DNA of 64,000 nucleotides from Chryseobacterium phocaeense (GCF_900169075.1 NZ_LT827014.1:1099570-1163569), one strand, 5' to 3'. Shown: positions 1-8,723, counted from the stretch's first letter. Notes: a model not told the origin generated them from the letters alone. Made by a program: numbers and translations.

Positions 1-1
1 A

Positions 2-640
2 TTGACGAACATTGCCCTGGACGAACTTGGACAGGCCAATAACTTTTATGTGTACGCATCAAGAGTTGCAGATAACGGTAAAAGTGAGGATGATTTAGCC
101 TTCTTAAGATACGAGCACGAATACGTAAACGCCCACTGGGTAGAACTTCCTAATGAAGATTATGCACAGACTATCCTTAAAGTATATGTTTTTTCTGTGT
201 ATCAGAAGTTAATGTTTGAAGCACTTTCCAATTCTGCGGATGAAGAGCTTTCGGCTCTGGCTCAGAAATCTTTGAAAGAGGTGAAATACCATTACACCCA
301 TGCTTCTTCCTGGATGAAAATTTTCGCTCAGGGAACAGAAGAAAGCCGTGAACGTCTGGTAAAAGCCATTGAAAACATCTGGGAATATACCAAAGGTTTA
401 TTTGCAAAAGTAGAAGGAGAAGATGATCTGATTGCTTTAAATATCGCTCCTGATGTTGATAGACTATACACTGAATTCGTAGCCATTATCACCAGAGATT
501 TCCAGGAATATGGTCTGGAATTCCCTGCCAATCCATTTATGCAGCCTAAATCCAGAACAGGATATCATACGGAATATTTCGGATACATTCTTTGTGAGCT
601 TCAGTATATGCAGAGGGCTTATCCTGGGTGTACCTGGTAG
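2..640 (+). CDS. paaC: Phenylacetyl-CoA 1,2-epoxidase subunit PaaC (5' end cut off)
   Basis: Structural partner of the catalytic subunit PaaA in the di-iron multicomponent oxygenase that converts phenylacetyl-CoA to its ring 1,2-epoxide in the cytoplasm. The frame is open to the left window edge, so about 35 N-terminal residues of the usual ~248 are missing; the visible TTG is not the real start. The remaining 212 residues follow the family closely, from NIALDELGQANNF through KEVKYHYTHASSWM to the C-terminal HTEYFGYILCELQYMQRAYPG. The next gene begins 3 bases after the stop, so transcription is continuous. paaA and paaB are expected just outside the window; paaE is not seen. Confidence 0.93.
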   Translation: MTNIALDELGQANNFYVYASRVADNGKSEDDLAFLRYEHEYVNAHWVELPNEDYAQTILKVYVFSVYQKLMFEALSNSADEELSALAQKSLKEVKYHYTHASSWMKIFAQGTEESRERLVKAIENIWEYTKGLFAKVEGEDDLIALNIAPDVDRLYTEFVAIITRDFQEYGLEFPANPFMQPKSRTGYHTEYFGYILCELQYMQRAYPGCTW

Positions 641-643
641 AAA

Positions 644-1453
644 ATGAGAAAAATGCTTCTTGGTATACTTGCTTTTTTTCTTGTCGCATACATGTTGCTA
701 TGTCTGGGAATTTATTTCTATCAGGAAAAACTCATTTTTTATCCTGAAAAACTATCTGAAAATTATGTATTTAATTTTAATGATGATTTCGAAGAAATAA
801 CAATTAAGACAAAGGATAAAAAGAATTTAAATTCTGTTTTGTTTAAAGCTCAGAATCCTAAAGGTATTATTTTTTACCTACATGGAAACGGAGGATCAAT
901 AAAAGGGTGGGGGGAAGTAGCCAGATTGTATACCCGTATAAATTATGACGTATTTATACTCGATTATAGAGGGTATGGAAAAAGTGAAGGAGATATTGTT
1001 AACAAAGAACAGTTGTTTTCAGATATAGAATTGGCTTACAATGAAATAATAAAAAGATATTCAGAAAATAGAATTATTATTTTAGGATATTCTGTAGGAA
1101 CAGGTCTGGCAGCAAAATTAGCCTCAGAGAAAAATGCAAGTTTGTTGATTTTGCAAGCACCCTATTACAGTATAGAAGATGAAATGGATCAAAAATTTTC
1201 GTTTCTGCCGAAATTTCTGCTGAAATATAATTTTGAAACCAATGAATATTTAAAAGCCGTTAAGTCACCTGTGATTATTTTTCATGGAGATAAAGATGAA
1301 ATTATAAATTATAAAGCATCCTTAAAACTGAAAGAAAATTTTAAAAAAGGAGACAGCTTGATTATTTTGAAAAATCAGTACCATAACGGAATTACAGATA
1401 ATTTAGATTATCAAAACTCAATGAAAAAGATTCTGGAGTTTGATGAGAAATAA
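644..1453 (+). CDS. Membrane-anchored alpha/beta hydrolase (BEM46/ABHD13-like)
   Basis: 269 residues. Residues 4-25 form a hydrophobic anchor, so the hydrolase domain probably faces the periplasm. Visible motifs are HGNGG at 80-84 (oxyanion side), the nucleophile elbow GYSVG at 148-152 with Ser150, HGDKDE at 214-219 (acid) and His247 in QYHNG. The substrate is unknown; the family contains esterases and thioesterases. The ATG lies 3 bases after the paaC stop and the next gene starts 3 bases after this stop, so it is co-transcribed with paa. It is not a standard paa gene, and its AT-rich codon use stands out from paaC and paaD, which suggests a later insertion. Confidence 0.85.
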   Translation: MRKMLLGILAFFLVAYMLLCLGIYFYQEKLIFYPEKLSENYVFNFNDDFEEITIKTKDKKNLNSVLFKAQNPKGIIFYLHGNGGSIKGWGEVARLYTRINYDVFILDYRGYGKSEGDIVNKEQLFSDIELAYNEIIKRYSENRIIILGYSVGTGLAAKLASEKNASLLILQAPYYSIEDEMDQKFSFLPKFLLKYNFETNEYLKAVKSPVIIFHGDKDEIINYKASLKLKENFKKGDSLIILKNQYHNGITDNLDYQNSMKKILEFDEK

Positions 1454-1456
1454 AGT

Positions 1457-1921
1457 ATGAACCAACTTTTAGATTTATTAAAAACAGTTCCGGACCCGGA
1501 AATTCCAGTGATTGATATCGTGGAATTGGGGATAGTGAGGGAAGCACATATCACAGGTGATCAAACTTGTGAAATTACCATCACGCCCACCTATTCCGCT
1601 TGTCCTGCAATGTTTACCATTGAAGAGGATATTATTAAAATGATGAAGGAAAACGGCTGGGACGCCAAAGTAGTAACCAAAATGTTTCCGATCTGGACAA
1701 CAGACTGGTTAACGGATGAAGCAAGAGAGAAACTCCGTGCTTACGGAATTACACCACCGGAAAAGGGGGCAGACGAACATCACATCGGGAAGCCTAAGAA
1801 ATGTCCGAGATGTGGTTCTATGAATTCAAAACAGATCAGCAGATTTGGTTCTACCTTGTGTAAAGCCTCTTATCAATGCTTAGACTGTCTGGAGCCGTTT
1901 GATTATTTTAAATGTCATTGA
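1457..1921 (+). CDS. paaD: PaaD, iron-sulfur maturation factor of the phenylacetyl-CoA epoxidase
   Basis: 154 residues. The first ~95 form a MIP18 (DUF59) domain with the conserved DPEIPV start (13-18) and the SACPAM segment around Cys49. The C-terminal part is a zinc-ribbon-like module with CPRC (116-119) and CLDC (141-144), ending in EPFDYFKCH. PaaD is thought to help mature the Fe-S centre of the reductase PaaE. Start ATG 3 bases after the hydrolase stop. The last ~23 codons recur in degenerate form at 3850-3900, on the far side of the next gene. Confidence 0.93.
   Translation: MNQLLDLLKTVPDPEIPVIDIVELGIVREAHITGDQTCEITITPTYSACPAMFTIEEDIIKMMKENGWDAKVVTKMFPIWTTDWLTDEAREKLRAYGITPPEKGADEHHIGKPKKCPRCGSMNSKQISRFGSTLCKASYQCLDCLEPFDYFKCH
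1898..1914 (+). repeat. 17-bp direct repeat, left copy (inside paaD)
   Basis: tttgattattttaaatg, encoding FDYFKC at the end of paaD, recurs exactly at 3877-3893. The two copies bracket the beta-helix gene. Confidence 0.85.
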
Positions 1922-1933
1922 TTATTAAGGAGT

Positions 1934-1951
1934 CATTTTAAAAAAAATGAT
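1934..1951. repeat. Short hairpin between paaD and the beta-helix gene
   Basis: Arms tcatttt and aaaatga around aaaa. It is a weak A/T stem that could act as a poor terminator or processing site after paaD. Confidence 0.35.
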
Positions 1952-1972
1952 TTGATTATGTAAAATACTAAA

Positions 1973-3835
1973 ATGATACGACAAGTTTTGTCGTTAGCAG
2001 CGCTTAGTTTTGCTTCAGTATCATTTTTTAATGATCTTATTAAAATAATCAACACAAAAACATTTATTATGACAAACTGTAGCAGCCAGAAATTTCCTTC
2101 AACGTGCAACCCTGGCGATTATGGATTCAAGAAATTTTTTCCTCACACCGGAGAAGAAGTTTATTATCAGAAAATAACAGGAAGTAATTTACCGGAAGAT
2201 GGTGTAGTACTTATTCTCGAAAACGGAGAGTATTATAAAGCTATCTTGCATGAAAATACCATTAATATTGAATGGTATAGATGTAACGGAAGATATCCTG
2301 ATGATGAAGCTATTATTTTAGCAGCTGTTAAAATGGCGGCTTATCTGGGAGCAACATTAAGATTCGGCCCAAGAGAATATGTTGTAAACAGGCAACTGAC
2401 GTTTCAAGATCTTTCCTGTTTTAAACTTTTGGGAGATAGGCAACACAGCTTGATTAAATCTGACAGAAAAGGTCAAGAACGACTTGAAGGCTTCTATTTT
2501 AGCTTTACCCGTTGTAATAATGTTATCATAGAAGGACTTACATTTGACCAAAATAAAAGTAATTTAATTACTTATAATGCGGCTGATAATGCAGCTGTTA
2601 AGGAATTCAATAGTGGAATCTATTTTTTTGAGTCGAATAACATAGAAATTACAAATTGTCATTTTTTTGATTTATATAATCGTGCGATACGTATTTATCA
2701 ATGCTATGGTAATATAATGGTTAGTAATAACAATTTTGAAAGTGGTGTTCAGGAACAAATCTATGTAATGGAACACCTGGTTGTTGCACAATCTCTTAAG
2801 GCACAGGTGACAATAGAAAATAATATTTTCAAAAATGCAGAAAATCATAATCCTGCTAACGGAGTGGTAGCTATTTATGCTTTTGATTTGGGAGAGGAGA
2901 GATCGGTGCTTGTTCATAACAATTACTTTGAGTATTGTGGTAGAGATCATACAGGAATACATAGGTTGTATGCAATAGATTTTTATGATAATGTAAATAA
3001 TTTTGTTATTTCCAATAATATATTCAAAAACTTGACCTGGGGAGCCATTAGGTTTGATGGGACCAGAAAGAACGGAATTATTAGCCATAATATTATCCAT
3101 CAATTGATTGCCGACCAGGACGGAATGATCATGGTTTCTTCACGAGAAGCTCCGAAATTTAACCAAACAGAGTTTAAAAACATAAGTATTCATAATAATA
3201 TCCTAGATGCTGAAACTGAATTAAGCCATGGCATTACAATACAAGGATTATCTCCTTTTTGTGCAGCGGAAAACATTGACATTTCAAATAATAAAATGTA
3301 TAATTTAAGATATGGAATTAAAATTCATGGCGATGTAAGCGTGGTATCAATTAATAATAATCAGGCCTTTAATCTTATAGGAATTGGTATAAAAGTAGAA
3401 GGATTCAAAACAGGATTTGATAATGTTCCCTTACAACCTAATAAAATAGAAAAAATATATATTAATGATAATCATCTGAATGGGAGAAAAGAACTTAATT
3501 TCAATGGCTTTGTAGGGATTCAAATAGATGGATTGGATGGAACCCATACATATATGGGAAGAGTACTTATTAATGACAACTTTATCACTGGAAATACGAA
3601 GGCAAGAGGAGTTGTTGTTAATACAGGTAATTCTTCGGGTGATATAGGTAATTCTTTGGATAATAAGGTTACTATTTCAGGAAATACAGTTAATACAGCA
3701 GAATATGCTCTTCATTTGAGAAGACATAAAACTTTTGTAAAGGATAATATCTTTTATGACTGTACACAGCCATTTTTAGAAGATTTTACGGATAATATTA
3801 AGGTTGGTAATTTTCACAATAATCTTCCTGTATAA
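1973..3835 (+). CDS. Right-handed parallel beta-helix (pectate-lyase-like) protein
   Basis: 620 residues. About 30 N-terminal residues include a hydrophobic stretch (MIRQVLSLAALSFASVSFF) that could be an export signal. An alternative ATG at 2069 would remove it and begin with MTNCSSQ. Around residues 108-130 is the Pectate_lyase_3-type entry motif (YPDDEAIILAAVKMAAYLGA). The rest is a long ladder of NNxF/NNIF-type coils (SNNNF, ENNIF, HNNYF, SNNIF, SNNKM, NDNHL, SGNTV) typical of a right-handed beta-helix. No catalytic residues can be named, so polysaccharide binding or lysis is an inference. The gene is AT-rich, unrelated to phenylacetate, and lies between paaD and a second degenerate paaD end, so it looks like inserted cargo. 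Confidence 0.8.
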   Translation: MIRQVLSLAALSFASVSFFNDLIKIINTKTFIMTNCSSQKFPSTCNPGDYGFKKFFPHTGEEVYYQKITGSNLPEDGVVLILENGEYYKAILHENTINIEWYRCNGRYPDDEAIILAAVKMAAYLGATLRFGPREYVVNRQLTFQDLSCFKLLGDRQHSLIKSDRKGQERLEGFYFSFTRCNNVIIEGLTFDQNKSNLITYNAADNAAVKEFNSGIYFFESNNIEITNCHFFDLYNRAIRIYQCYGNIMVSNNNFESGVQEQIYVMEHLVVAQSLKAQVTIENNIFKNAENHNPANGVVAIYAFDLGEERSVLVHNNYFEYCGRDHTGIHRLYAIDFYDNVNNFVISNNIFKNLTWGAIRFDGTRKNGIISHNIIHQLIADQDGMIMVSSREAPKFNQTEFKNISIHNNILDAETELSHGITIQGLSPFCAAENIDISNNKMYNLRYGIKIHGDVSVVSINNNQAFNLIGIGIKVEGFKTGFDNVPLQPNKIEKIYINDNHLNGRKELNFNGFVGIQIDGLDGTHTYMGRVLINDNFITGNTKARGVVVNTGNSSGDIGNSLDNKVTISGNTVNTAEYALHLRRHKTFVKDNIFYDCTQPFLEDFTDNIKVGNFHNNLPV

Positions 3836-3849
3836 AATTTTTAAAACAA

Positions 3850-3900
3850 ATGAAACTGTATAAGGCATTGGAATCTTTTGATTATTTTAAATGCTATTAG
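3850..3900 (+). pseudogene. Degenerate second copy of the paaD 3' end
   Basis: Reads MKLYKALESFDYFKCY then stop. It aligns with PaaD LCKASYQCLDCLEPFDYFKCH if seven codons are deleted in frame (L-Y/C-K-A, then LE-S/P-FDYFKC-Y/H). It includes the 17-bp identical repeat at 3877-3893. It is too short to be functional and is best read as the scar of the event that placed the beta-helix gene here. Confidence 0.75.
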
Positions 3901-3902
3901 GA

Positions 3903-4019
3903 AATGTAACAGCATGCCAGTTTACCAGTGTAGCGATAATGAATAAGAAAAATAGGTAAACGAATTGATAAAGCATACTTTCACATTATTGTGCTGGTAA
4001 GCTGGTACATTGTTACATT
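3903..4019. repeat. Long imperfect inverted repeat in the paaD-paaG gap
   Basis: The left arm 3903-3930 begins aatgtaacagcatgccagtt. The right arm 3991-4019 is its imperfect reverse complement and ends gtacattgttacatt. The arms are about 28 bases with a roughly 60-base loop. Similar aatgtaaca...ttacatt arms occur in other paa gaps (6150-6298 and 9556-9625). Confidence 0.7.
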
Positions 4020-4089
4020 ATAAAATATTGTTAAATTAGAGGAGTGTAAATTTTCAATTCTTTAATCATTTAATTTTAAATTTAAAACC

Positions 4090-4890
4090 ATGTATACACA
4101 ACTTGATATTGAAACGCATTTTGACGGAAAACTTAAAATTGCCTACCTCAATCAGCCTGAAACCATGAACGCGCTTACAAAGCCATCTTTATCAGATCTG
4201 AAAGATTTTGTTAAAGAATGTAGCGAAGACCCGATCGTAAGATGCGTAGCCATTTCAGGAAGAGGAAGAGCTTTCTGCTCCGGTCAGAATCTCGATGATG
4301 CTTTCGTACAGGGCAATGAGCATCATGATAACGATATCATCAGGAAAATTGTTGTAGATTATTACAACCCTTTGGTGACTGAGATCACACGCTGTAAAAA
4401 ACCTGTTGTGGCATTGGTAAACGGCCCTGCAGTAGGTGCCGGAGCTATGCTGGCATTGATCTGTGATTTTGTTCTGGCAGCAGAAAAATCCTATTTTTCT
4501 CAGGCATTTTCAAACATCGGATTGATTCCTGATACCGGAGGTACATATTTCCTTCCAAAACTGTTGGGGAGACAATTAGCGAATTATCTTGCATTTACCG
4601 GTAAAAAATTATCCGCTGAAGAATCTAAATCTTACGGACTGGTTGCTGAAGTATTTAATGAGGAAGAATTTGCTCCTAAATCAATGGAGATCCTTGAAAA
4701 GATGTCAAATATGCCGACTGCCGCCATCAAACTAACCAAAAAAGCCTTCGCCCAATCGTACAACAATACATTGAAAGAGCAGCTTGAACTGGAAGGTGAT
4801 CTTCAGCAGGAAGCCGCAGAAACAGAAGACTTTATAGAAGGTGTTAATGCCTTTTTACAGAAAAGAAAACCTGATTATAAAGGAAAGTAA
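4090..4890 (+). CDS. paaG: PaaG, 1,2-epoxyphenylacetyl-CoA isomerase
   Basis: 266 residues, crotonase fold. It isomerises ring-1,2-epoxyphenylacetyl-CoA to the oxepin-CoA that PaaZ opens. Visible features are the oxyanion segments GRAFCSGQNL (59-68) and NGPAVGAGAML (111-121), the PaaG-specific YYNPLV (91-96), and GLIPDTGGT with the catalytic Asp148. The C-terminus EGVNAFLQKRKPDYKGK is very close to the known PaaG ending. These features distinguish it from PaaF-type hydratases, which carry two Glu. The start follows a 189-base gap filled by the 3903-4019 palindrome. Confidence 0.92.
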   Translation: MYTQLDIETHFDGKLKIAYLNQPETMNALTKPSLSDLKDFVKECSEDPIVRCVAISGRGRAFCSGQNLDDAFVQGNEHHDNDIIRKIVVDYYNPLVTEITRCKKPVVALVNGPAVGAGAMLALICDFVLAAEKSYFSQAFSNIGLIPDTGGTYFLPKLLGRQLANYLAFTGKKLSAEESKSYGLVAEVFNEEEFAPKSMEILEKMSNMPTAAIKLTKKAFAQSYNNTLKEQLELEGDLQQEAAETEDFIEGVNAFLQKRKPDYKGK

Positions 4891-4903
4891 ATTTCGTATG
4901 AGT

Positions 4904-5003
4904 GTATTCATGTAAAAAGTATTCATGATTTTAATACAGTTTGCCATAACAATGAAGAATTGTGTTTTTATCCTCTGCTTTTTACATGAATACTTTTTAC
5001 ATA
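4904..5003. repeat. Inverted repeat in the paaG-paaH gap
   Basis: Perfect 17-bp arms tgtaaaaagtattcatg (4911-4927) and its reverse complement (4985-5001); the match continues outward with one gap. It fills most of the 132-base spacer. It has no T-run, so it is not a classical terminator. Confidence 0.8.
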
Positions 5004-5022
5004 ATACATTGTACAAATAAAA

Positions 5023-6153
5023 ATGAATATAGGAATTATCGGTGCAGGAACCATGGGCGTAGGAATTGCTCAGGTGGCTGCAACAGCGGGATGCAAGGTC
5101 GTTTTATTCGATGCCAATGCGCCGCAGATTGATAAAGCATTATCAGGCCTGGAGAAAACCCTTCAGAAATTAGTGGAAAAAGCTAAAATTTCTCAGGAGA
5201 AAGCCACAGAAATCAGAAATAATATCGTTAAAGGTGAAGCTTTGCAGGATCTGAAAGATTCAGATCTGGTTATTGAGGCCATCATCGAAAACAAAGACAT
5301 AAAAACCAAAGTATTTACAGAACTTGAAACCTACGTTTCAGAAAACTGTATTATCGGTTCCAACACTTCATCCATTTCTATCACCTCTCTAGGTGCAGAA
5401 TTGAAGAAACCGGAGCGTTTCATCGGAATTCACTTTTTCAATCCGGCACCATTGATGCCTCTTGTTGAAATCATCCCATCCTTACTGACCGAAAAATCAT
5501 TAGCAGACAAAATGTATGACCTCATGAAAGAATGGGGAAAAACGCCTGTTATTGCAAAAGATATTCCCGGATTTATTGTCAACAGAATAGCCCGCCCGTA
5601 TTACGGCGAAGGTTTGAGAATCGTTGAAGAAAATCTCGCAACACCTGAACAGGTGGATGAAGCCATGAGAACCATTGGAAACTTTAAAATGGGACCTTTT
5701 GAATTAATGGATTTAATAGGCGTGGATGTGAATTTCTCCGTGACTACCACGGTTTACAAAGATTATTTCTACGATCCGAAATATAAGCCGTCCCTTCTTC
5801 AGCAGAGAATGTCGGAAGCAAAACTTCACGGCAGAAAAACAGGGAAAGGGTTTTATGACTATACAGAAGGTGCAGAGAAGCCTGTCGCTCAGAAGGACGA
5901 GGCGCTGTATAAGCAGATATTTTTAAGAATTATCTCAATGCTGATCAACGAGGCGGTGGAAGCCAAAAGATTAGGAGTAGCCAATGACGAAGATATCGAA
6001 CTGGCCATGCAGAAAGGCGTAAATTATCCGAAAGGCTTACTGGCCTGGGGAAAAGAAATCGGTTATTCAAAGATTTCCGAAACCCTGCAAAACCTTTACG
6101 AAGAATATCAGGAAGAAAGATACAGACAGAGCCCTTTACTCCGAAAAATGTAA
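5023..6153 (+). CDS. paaH: PaaH, NAD-dependent 3-hydroxyacyl-CoA dehydrogenase
   Basis: 376 residues. It oxidises 3-hydroxyadipyl-CoA to 3-oxoadipyl-CoA in the lower phenylacetate pathway. N-terminal Rossmann motif GAGTMG (7-12); catalytic His137 in GIHFFNP with partner Glu149; Asn188 in FIVNRIARPYYGEG. After the usual ~280-residue core there is a shortened second C-terminal domain (KLHGRKTGKGFYDY... and AVEAKRLGVANDEDIE). The length lies between the short 3-hydroxybutyryl-CoA dehydrogenases (~282) and E. coli PaaH (~475). Sits between paaG and paaI, so the paa role is well supported by context. Confidence 0.9.
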   Translation: MNIGIIGAGTMGVGIAQVAATAGCKVVLFDANAPQIDKALSGLEKTLQKLVEKAKISQEKATEIRNNIVKGEALQDLKDSDLVIEAIIENKDIKTKVFTELETYVSENCIIGSNTSSISITSLGAELKKPERFIGIHFFNPAPLMPLVEIIPSLLTEKSLADKMYDLMKEWGKTPVIAKDIPGFIVNRIARPYYGEGLRIVEENLATPEQVDEAMRTIGNFKMGPFELMDLIGVDVNFSVTTTVYKDYFYDPKYKPSLLQQRMSEAKLHGRKTGKGFYDYTEGAEKPVAQKDEALYKQIFLRIISMLINEAVEAKRLGVANDEDIELAMQKGVNYPKGLLAWGKEIGYSKISETLQNLYEEYQEERYRQSPLLRKM

Positions 6154-6298
6154 CAATATAAAAATGTACCGGTGTAACAATGATTATAGAGTCTTTATTA
6201 TAAAAGCAGGGAGTCCCGAAGGGACGACTTACCGTAGAATCGGATAAAATCCGATTTATATCGAAAAAAATAGAGTTACACCGATAAATTAGAAAATT
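6150..6298. repeat. Composite repeat in the paaH-paaI gap
   Basis: Outer elements tgtaccggtgtaac (near 6165) and gttacaccgataaa (near 6274) are imperfect inverted repeats of the same kind as in other paa gaps. Nested between them are two tight hairpins: gtccc-gaa-gggac (about 6212-6224) and atcggat-aaa-atccgat (about 6238-6254). It looks like a second small palindromic element inserted inside a spacer palindrome. Confidence 0.6.
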
Positions 6299-6712
6299 AT
6301 GACGCCGAGACAAGTTGCAGATTATATGTTTGATCAGGATTATTTTTCCAAGTGGATGAATATTAAAATGATCGAAGTCAAAGAAAATTATTGTTTACTG
6401 GAAATGCCCATCAAGAAAGATATGATTAATGGGCTTAAAACCGTTCATGGAGGTGTTACGTTTGCTTTTGCAGATTCAGCGCTTGCATTTTCGTCCAACA
6501 ATACCGGAGAGGCGGCCGTTGCCCTGAATTGTATAATCAATTTTACCAAAGCAGGAAAAGAAGGTGATATTTTCAGAGCAGAAAGTATTCTGGTGAATGA
6601 TACCAGAAAAACAGCGGTTTACGACATAAAAATTACCAATCAAAACAATGAGCTGATTGCAAAATTCGTCGGAACCGTCTATAAAATAGGAAAAAAAGTA
6701 ACTGAACTATAA
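6299..6712 (+). CDS. paaI: PaaI, hydroxyphenylacetyl-CoA thioesterase (hotdog fold)
   Basis: 137 residues, single hotdog domain. It hydrolyses CoA thioesters to rescue dead-end products of the pathway. Shows the family signature NGLKTVHGGVTFAFADSALAF: His50-Gly-Gly and the catalytic Asp59 on the central helix. Length matches E. coli PaaI (140). The ATG is preceded by the AT-rich end of the composite repeat and lacks a Shine-Dalgarno site, as usual in this phylum. Confidence 0.9.
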   Translation: MTPRQVADYMFDQDYFSKWMNIKMIEVKENYCLLEMPIKKDMINGLKTVHGGVTFAFADSALAFSSNNTGEAAVALNCIINFTKAGKEGDIFRAESILVNDTRKTAVYDIKITNQNNELIAKFVGTVYKIGKKVTEL

Positions 6713-6767
6713 GATGTGACAATGTGTTGATATGTTAATTTGACGATAATCAACACATCACCGCATC
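6713..6767. repeat. Inverted repeat in the paaI-paaJ gap
   Basis: Arms gatgtgacaatgtgttgat (6713-6731) and atcaacacatcaccgcatc (6749-6767) share a perfect atgtgttgat core. The same gatgtgttgatatg wording occurs at 8006-8024, so this is a repeat family. Confidence 0.75.
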
Positions 6768-6789
6768 AACTAATTATCAATTTAAGATC

Positions 6790-7995
6790 ATGAACAACGT
6801 ATACATCATAGATTACGTAAGAACCCCGATTTCAAAGCTGCAGGGCGGATTATCAGAAGTAAGAGCAGACGATCTCGCAGCAGTAGTCATCAAAGAAGTT
6901 ATGGCCAGAAACCCTGAAGTTCCTGCAGATGAAATAGAGGACGTTATTTTCGGGTGTGCCAATCAGGCGGGAGAAGATAACCGTAACGTGGCCCGTATGG
7001 CCCTTCTGTTGGCGGGACTTCCTTACAAAATTGGTGGCGAAACAGTTAACAGGCTTTGTGCATCGGGAATGTCGGCGGTAGCGAATGCTTTCCGTTCCAT
7101 TACGGCAGGAGAAGGTGAAATTTATATTGCAGGCGGAGTAGAGCATATGACACGTTCACCGTATGTGATGTCTAAGCCGGGAGCAGCTTTCGGAAGAGAC
7201 AGCCAGATGTTTGATACCACTTTTGGATGGCGTTTTGTAAATCCGAAGATGAAAGAAATGTATGGCGTAGACGGAATGGGAGAAACTGCAGAGAATCTTG
7301 CAGATATCCATAACATCAGCAGAGAGGATCAGGATAAATTTGCCCTTTGGTCCCAGCAGAAAGCTACAAAAGCTCAGGAAAGCGGTAGACTGGCGGAAGA
7401 AATTGTAAAAGTTGAAATTCCACAGAAAAAAGGAGAACCAAAAATCTTTGATACAGACGAGTTCATCAAACCTGGATCTTCTATGGAAGGGCTGGGGAAA
7501 CTTCGTCCTGCTTTCAGAAAAGAAGGAACCGTAACGGCCGGAAATGCTTCAGGAATGAATGATGGAGCAGCAGCCCTTATCCTGGCAAGCGAAGAAGCGG
7601 TAAAAAAATATGGTTTAAAGCCTAAAGCTAAGATCCTGGGATCTGCAGTAGCCGGTGTTGAACCGAGAATTATGGGAATTGGCCCTGTGGAAGCTACTCA
7701 AAAACTATTGAAAAGATTAAACCTTTCCCTTGATGATATGGATATCATTGAGCTGAATGAAGCATTTGCAGCACAGGCACTTGCCGTGACCAGAAGCTTA
7801 GGGTTAAAAGACGATGATTCAAGAGTGAATCCAAACGGTGGGGCCATTGCAATCGGCCATCCACTGGGAGTTTCAGGAGCAAGAATTGTAGGTTCAGCGG
7901 CTATAGAACTCGAAAAACAGAACAAAAAATATGCATTATGTACCCTTTGTATCGGTGTCGGGCAAGGGTATGCAATGGTAATTGAAAAAGTATAA
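6790..7995 (+). CDS. paaJ: PaaJ, 3-oxoadipyl-CoA thiolase
   Basis: 401 residues. Thiolase that cleaves 3-oxoadipyl-CoA to succinyl-CoA and acetyl-CoA; family members may also act on the upstream 3-oxo-5,6-dehydrosuberyl-CoA. Full catalytic set: nucleophile Cys90 in [10 protein letters not shown], His357 in [12 protein letters not shown], Cys387 in CIGVGQG, plus NEAFAAQ. The whole length is present and the PcaF/PaaJ-like gap-free N-terminus starts at the first ATG after the spacer palindrome. Confidence 0.92.
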   Translation: MNNVYIIDYVRTPISKLQGGLSEVRADDLAAVVIKEVMARNPEVPADEIEDVIFGCANQAGEDNRNVARMALLLAGLPYKIGGETVNRLCASGMSAVANAFRSITAGEGEIYIAGGVEHMTRSPYVMSKPGAAFGRDSQMFDTTFGWRFVNPKMKEMYGVDGMGETAENLADIHNISREDQDKFALWSQQKATKAQESGRLAEEIVKVEIPQKKGEPKIFDTDEFIKPGSSMEGLGKLRPAFRKEGTVTAGNASGMNDGAAALILASEEAVKKYGLKPKAKILGSAVAGVEPRIMGIGPVEATQKLLKRLNLSLDDMDIIELNEAFAAQALAVTRSLGLKDDDSRVNPNGGAIAIGHPLGVSGARIVGSAAIELEKQNKKYALCTLCIGVGQGYAMVIEKV

Positions 7996-8005
7996 TTAAT
8001 ATGCT

Positions 8006-8061
8006 GATGTGTTGATATGGTGATTGGACGATTCGTCACCACATCACCACATTATCAAATC
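8006..8061. repeat. Inverted repeat in the paaJ-paaY gap
   Basis: gatgtgttgatatggtgat (8006-8024) pairs with atcaccacattatcaaatc (8043-8061) at 15 of 19 positions. Same family as 6713-6767. Confidence 0.7.
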
Positions 8062-8083
8062 AGCAAATCATCACATCAACATT

Positions 8084-8677
8084 ATGAACATCTACTCATA
8101 CCACGGTATCCGCCCCATTATAAAACCCTCCGCCTATGTTCATCCGCAGGCGGTAATTATCGGAAATGTGGAAATCGGTGAAGAAGTATATATAGGCCCC
8201 AATGCGGTGATCCGCGGTGATTGGGGGAAAATTATAGTTAAAGATGGTGCAAATGTTCAGGAAAACTGTACACTTCATGTTTTTCCAGGCATTGAAACCA
8301 TTTTGGAAGAGTCTGCCCATATCGGACATGGAGCCATCATTCATTCAGGCCATATCGGTAAAAACTGCCTCGTGGGAATGAATTCCGTAGTAATGGATAA
8401 AGCGGTGATCGGGGACGAATGCATTATTGGTGCTTTGGCCTTTGTTCCTGCGAATTTTAAATGTGAACCAAGAAAACTGATTGTTGGAAGTCCGGCAAAG
8501 ATCATCCGTGATGTTTCAGACGAAATGATTAAATGGAAGACAGAAGGAACCAGACTATACCAGGAACTGGCCAGAGAAGGGAAAGATGCCATTTTGCCAT
8601 GCGAACCTTTTACTGAATACGTTCAGCAAATTCCAACAAAAATTGTAGATTACAGTATTTGGGATGATGTAAAATAA
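8084..8677 (+). CDS. paaY: PaaY, gamma-carbonic-anhydrase-like thioesterase
   Basis: 197 residues, left-handed beta-helix of hexapeptide repeats. PaaY is described as a thioesterase that supports the paa pathway by removing stalled CoA intermediates. Zinc ligands are His65 (NCTLHVFP), His82 and His87 (HIGHGAIIHS). VKDGANVQENC and LIVGSPAKIIRDVSDEMIKWK match PaaY well. I chose the ATG at 8084 (MNIYSYHGIRPI); an upstream TTG at 8024 lies within the spacer palindrome and would add low-complexity His/Ser-rich residues. Confidence 0.9.
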   Translation: MNIYSYHGIRPIIKPSAYVHPQAVIIGNVEIGEEVYIGPNAVIRGDWGKIIVKDGANVQENCTLHVFPGIETILEESAHIGHGAIIHSGHIGKNCLVGMNSVVMDKAVIGDECIIGALAFVPANFKCEPRKLIVGSPAKIIRDVSDEMIKWKTEGTRLYQELAREGKDAILPCEPFTEYVQQIPTKIVDYSIWDDVK

Positions 8678-8723
8678 AAAACCGGCCTTACAAGTAAAAC
8701 TAAAGGCTTTATAAAAAAAAACT

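Noticed and set aside
8024-8083. Upstream TTG start for paaY
   Set aside because: The added residues are encoded by a spacer palindrome and absent from the PaaY family; ATG 8084 matches the family start.
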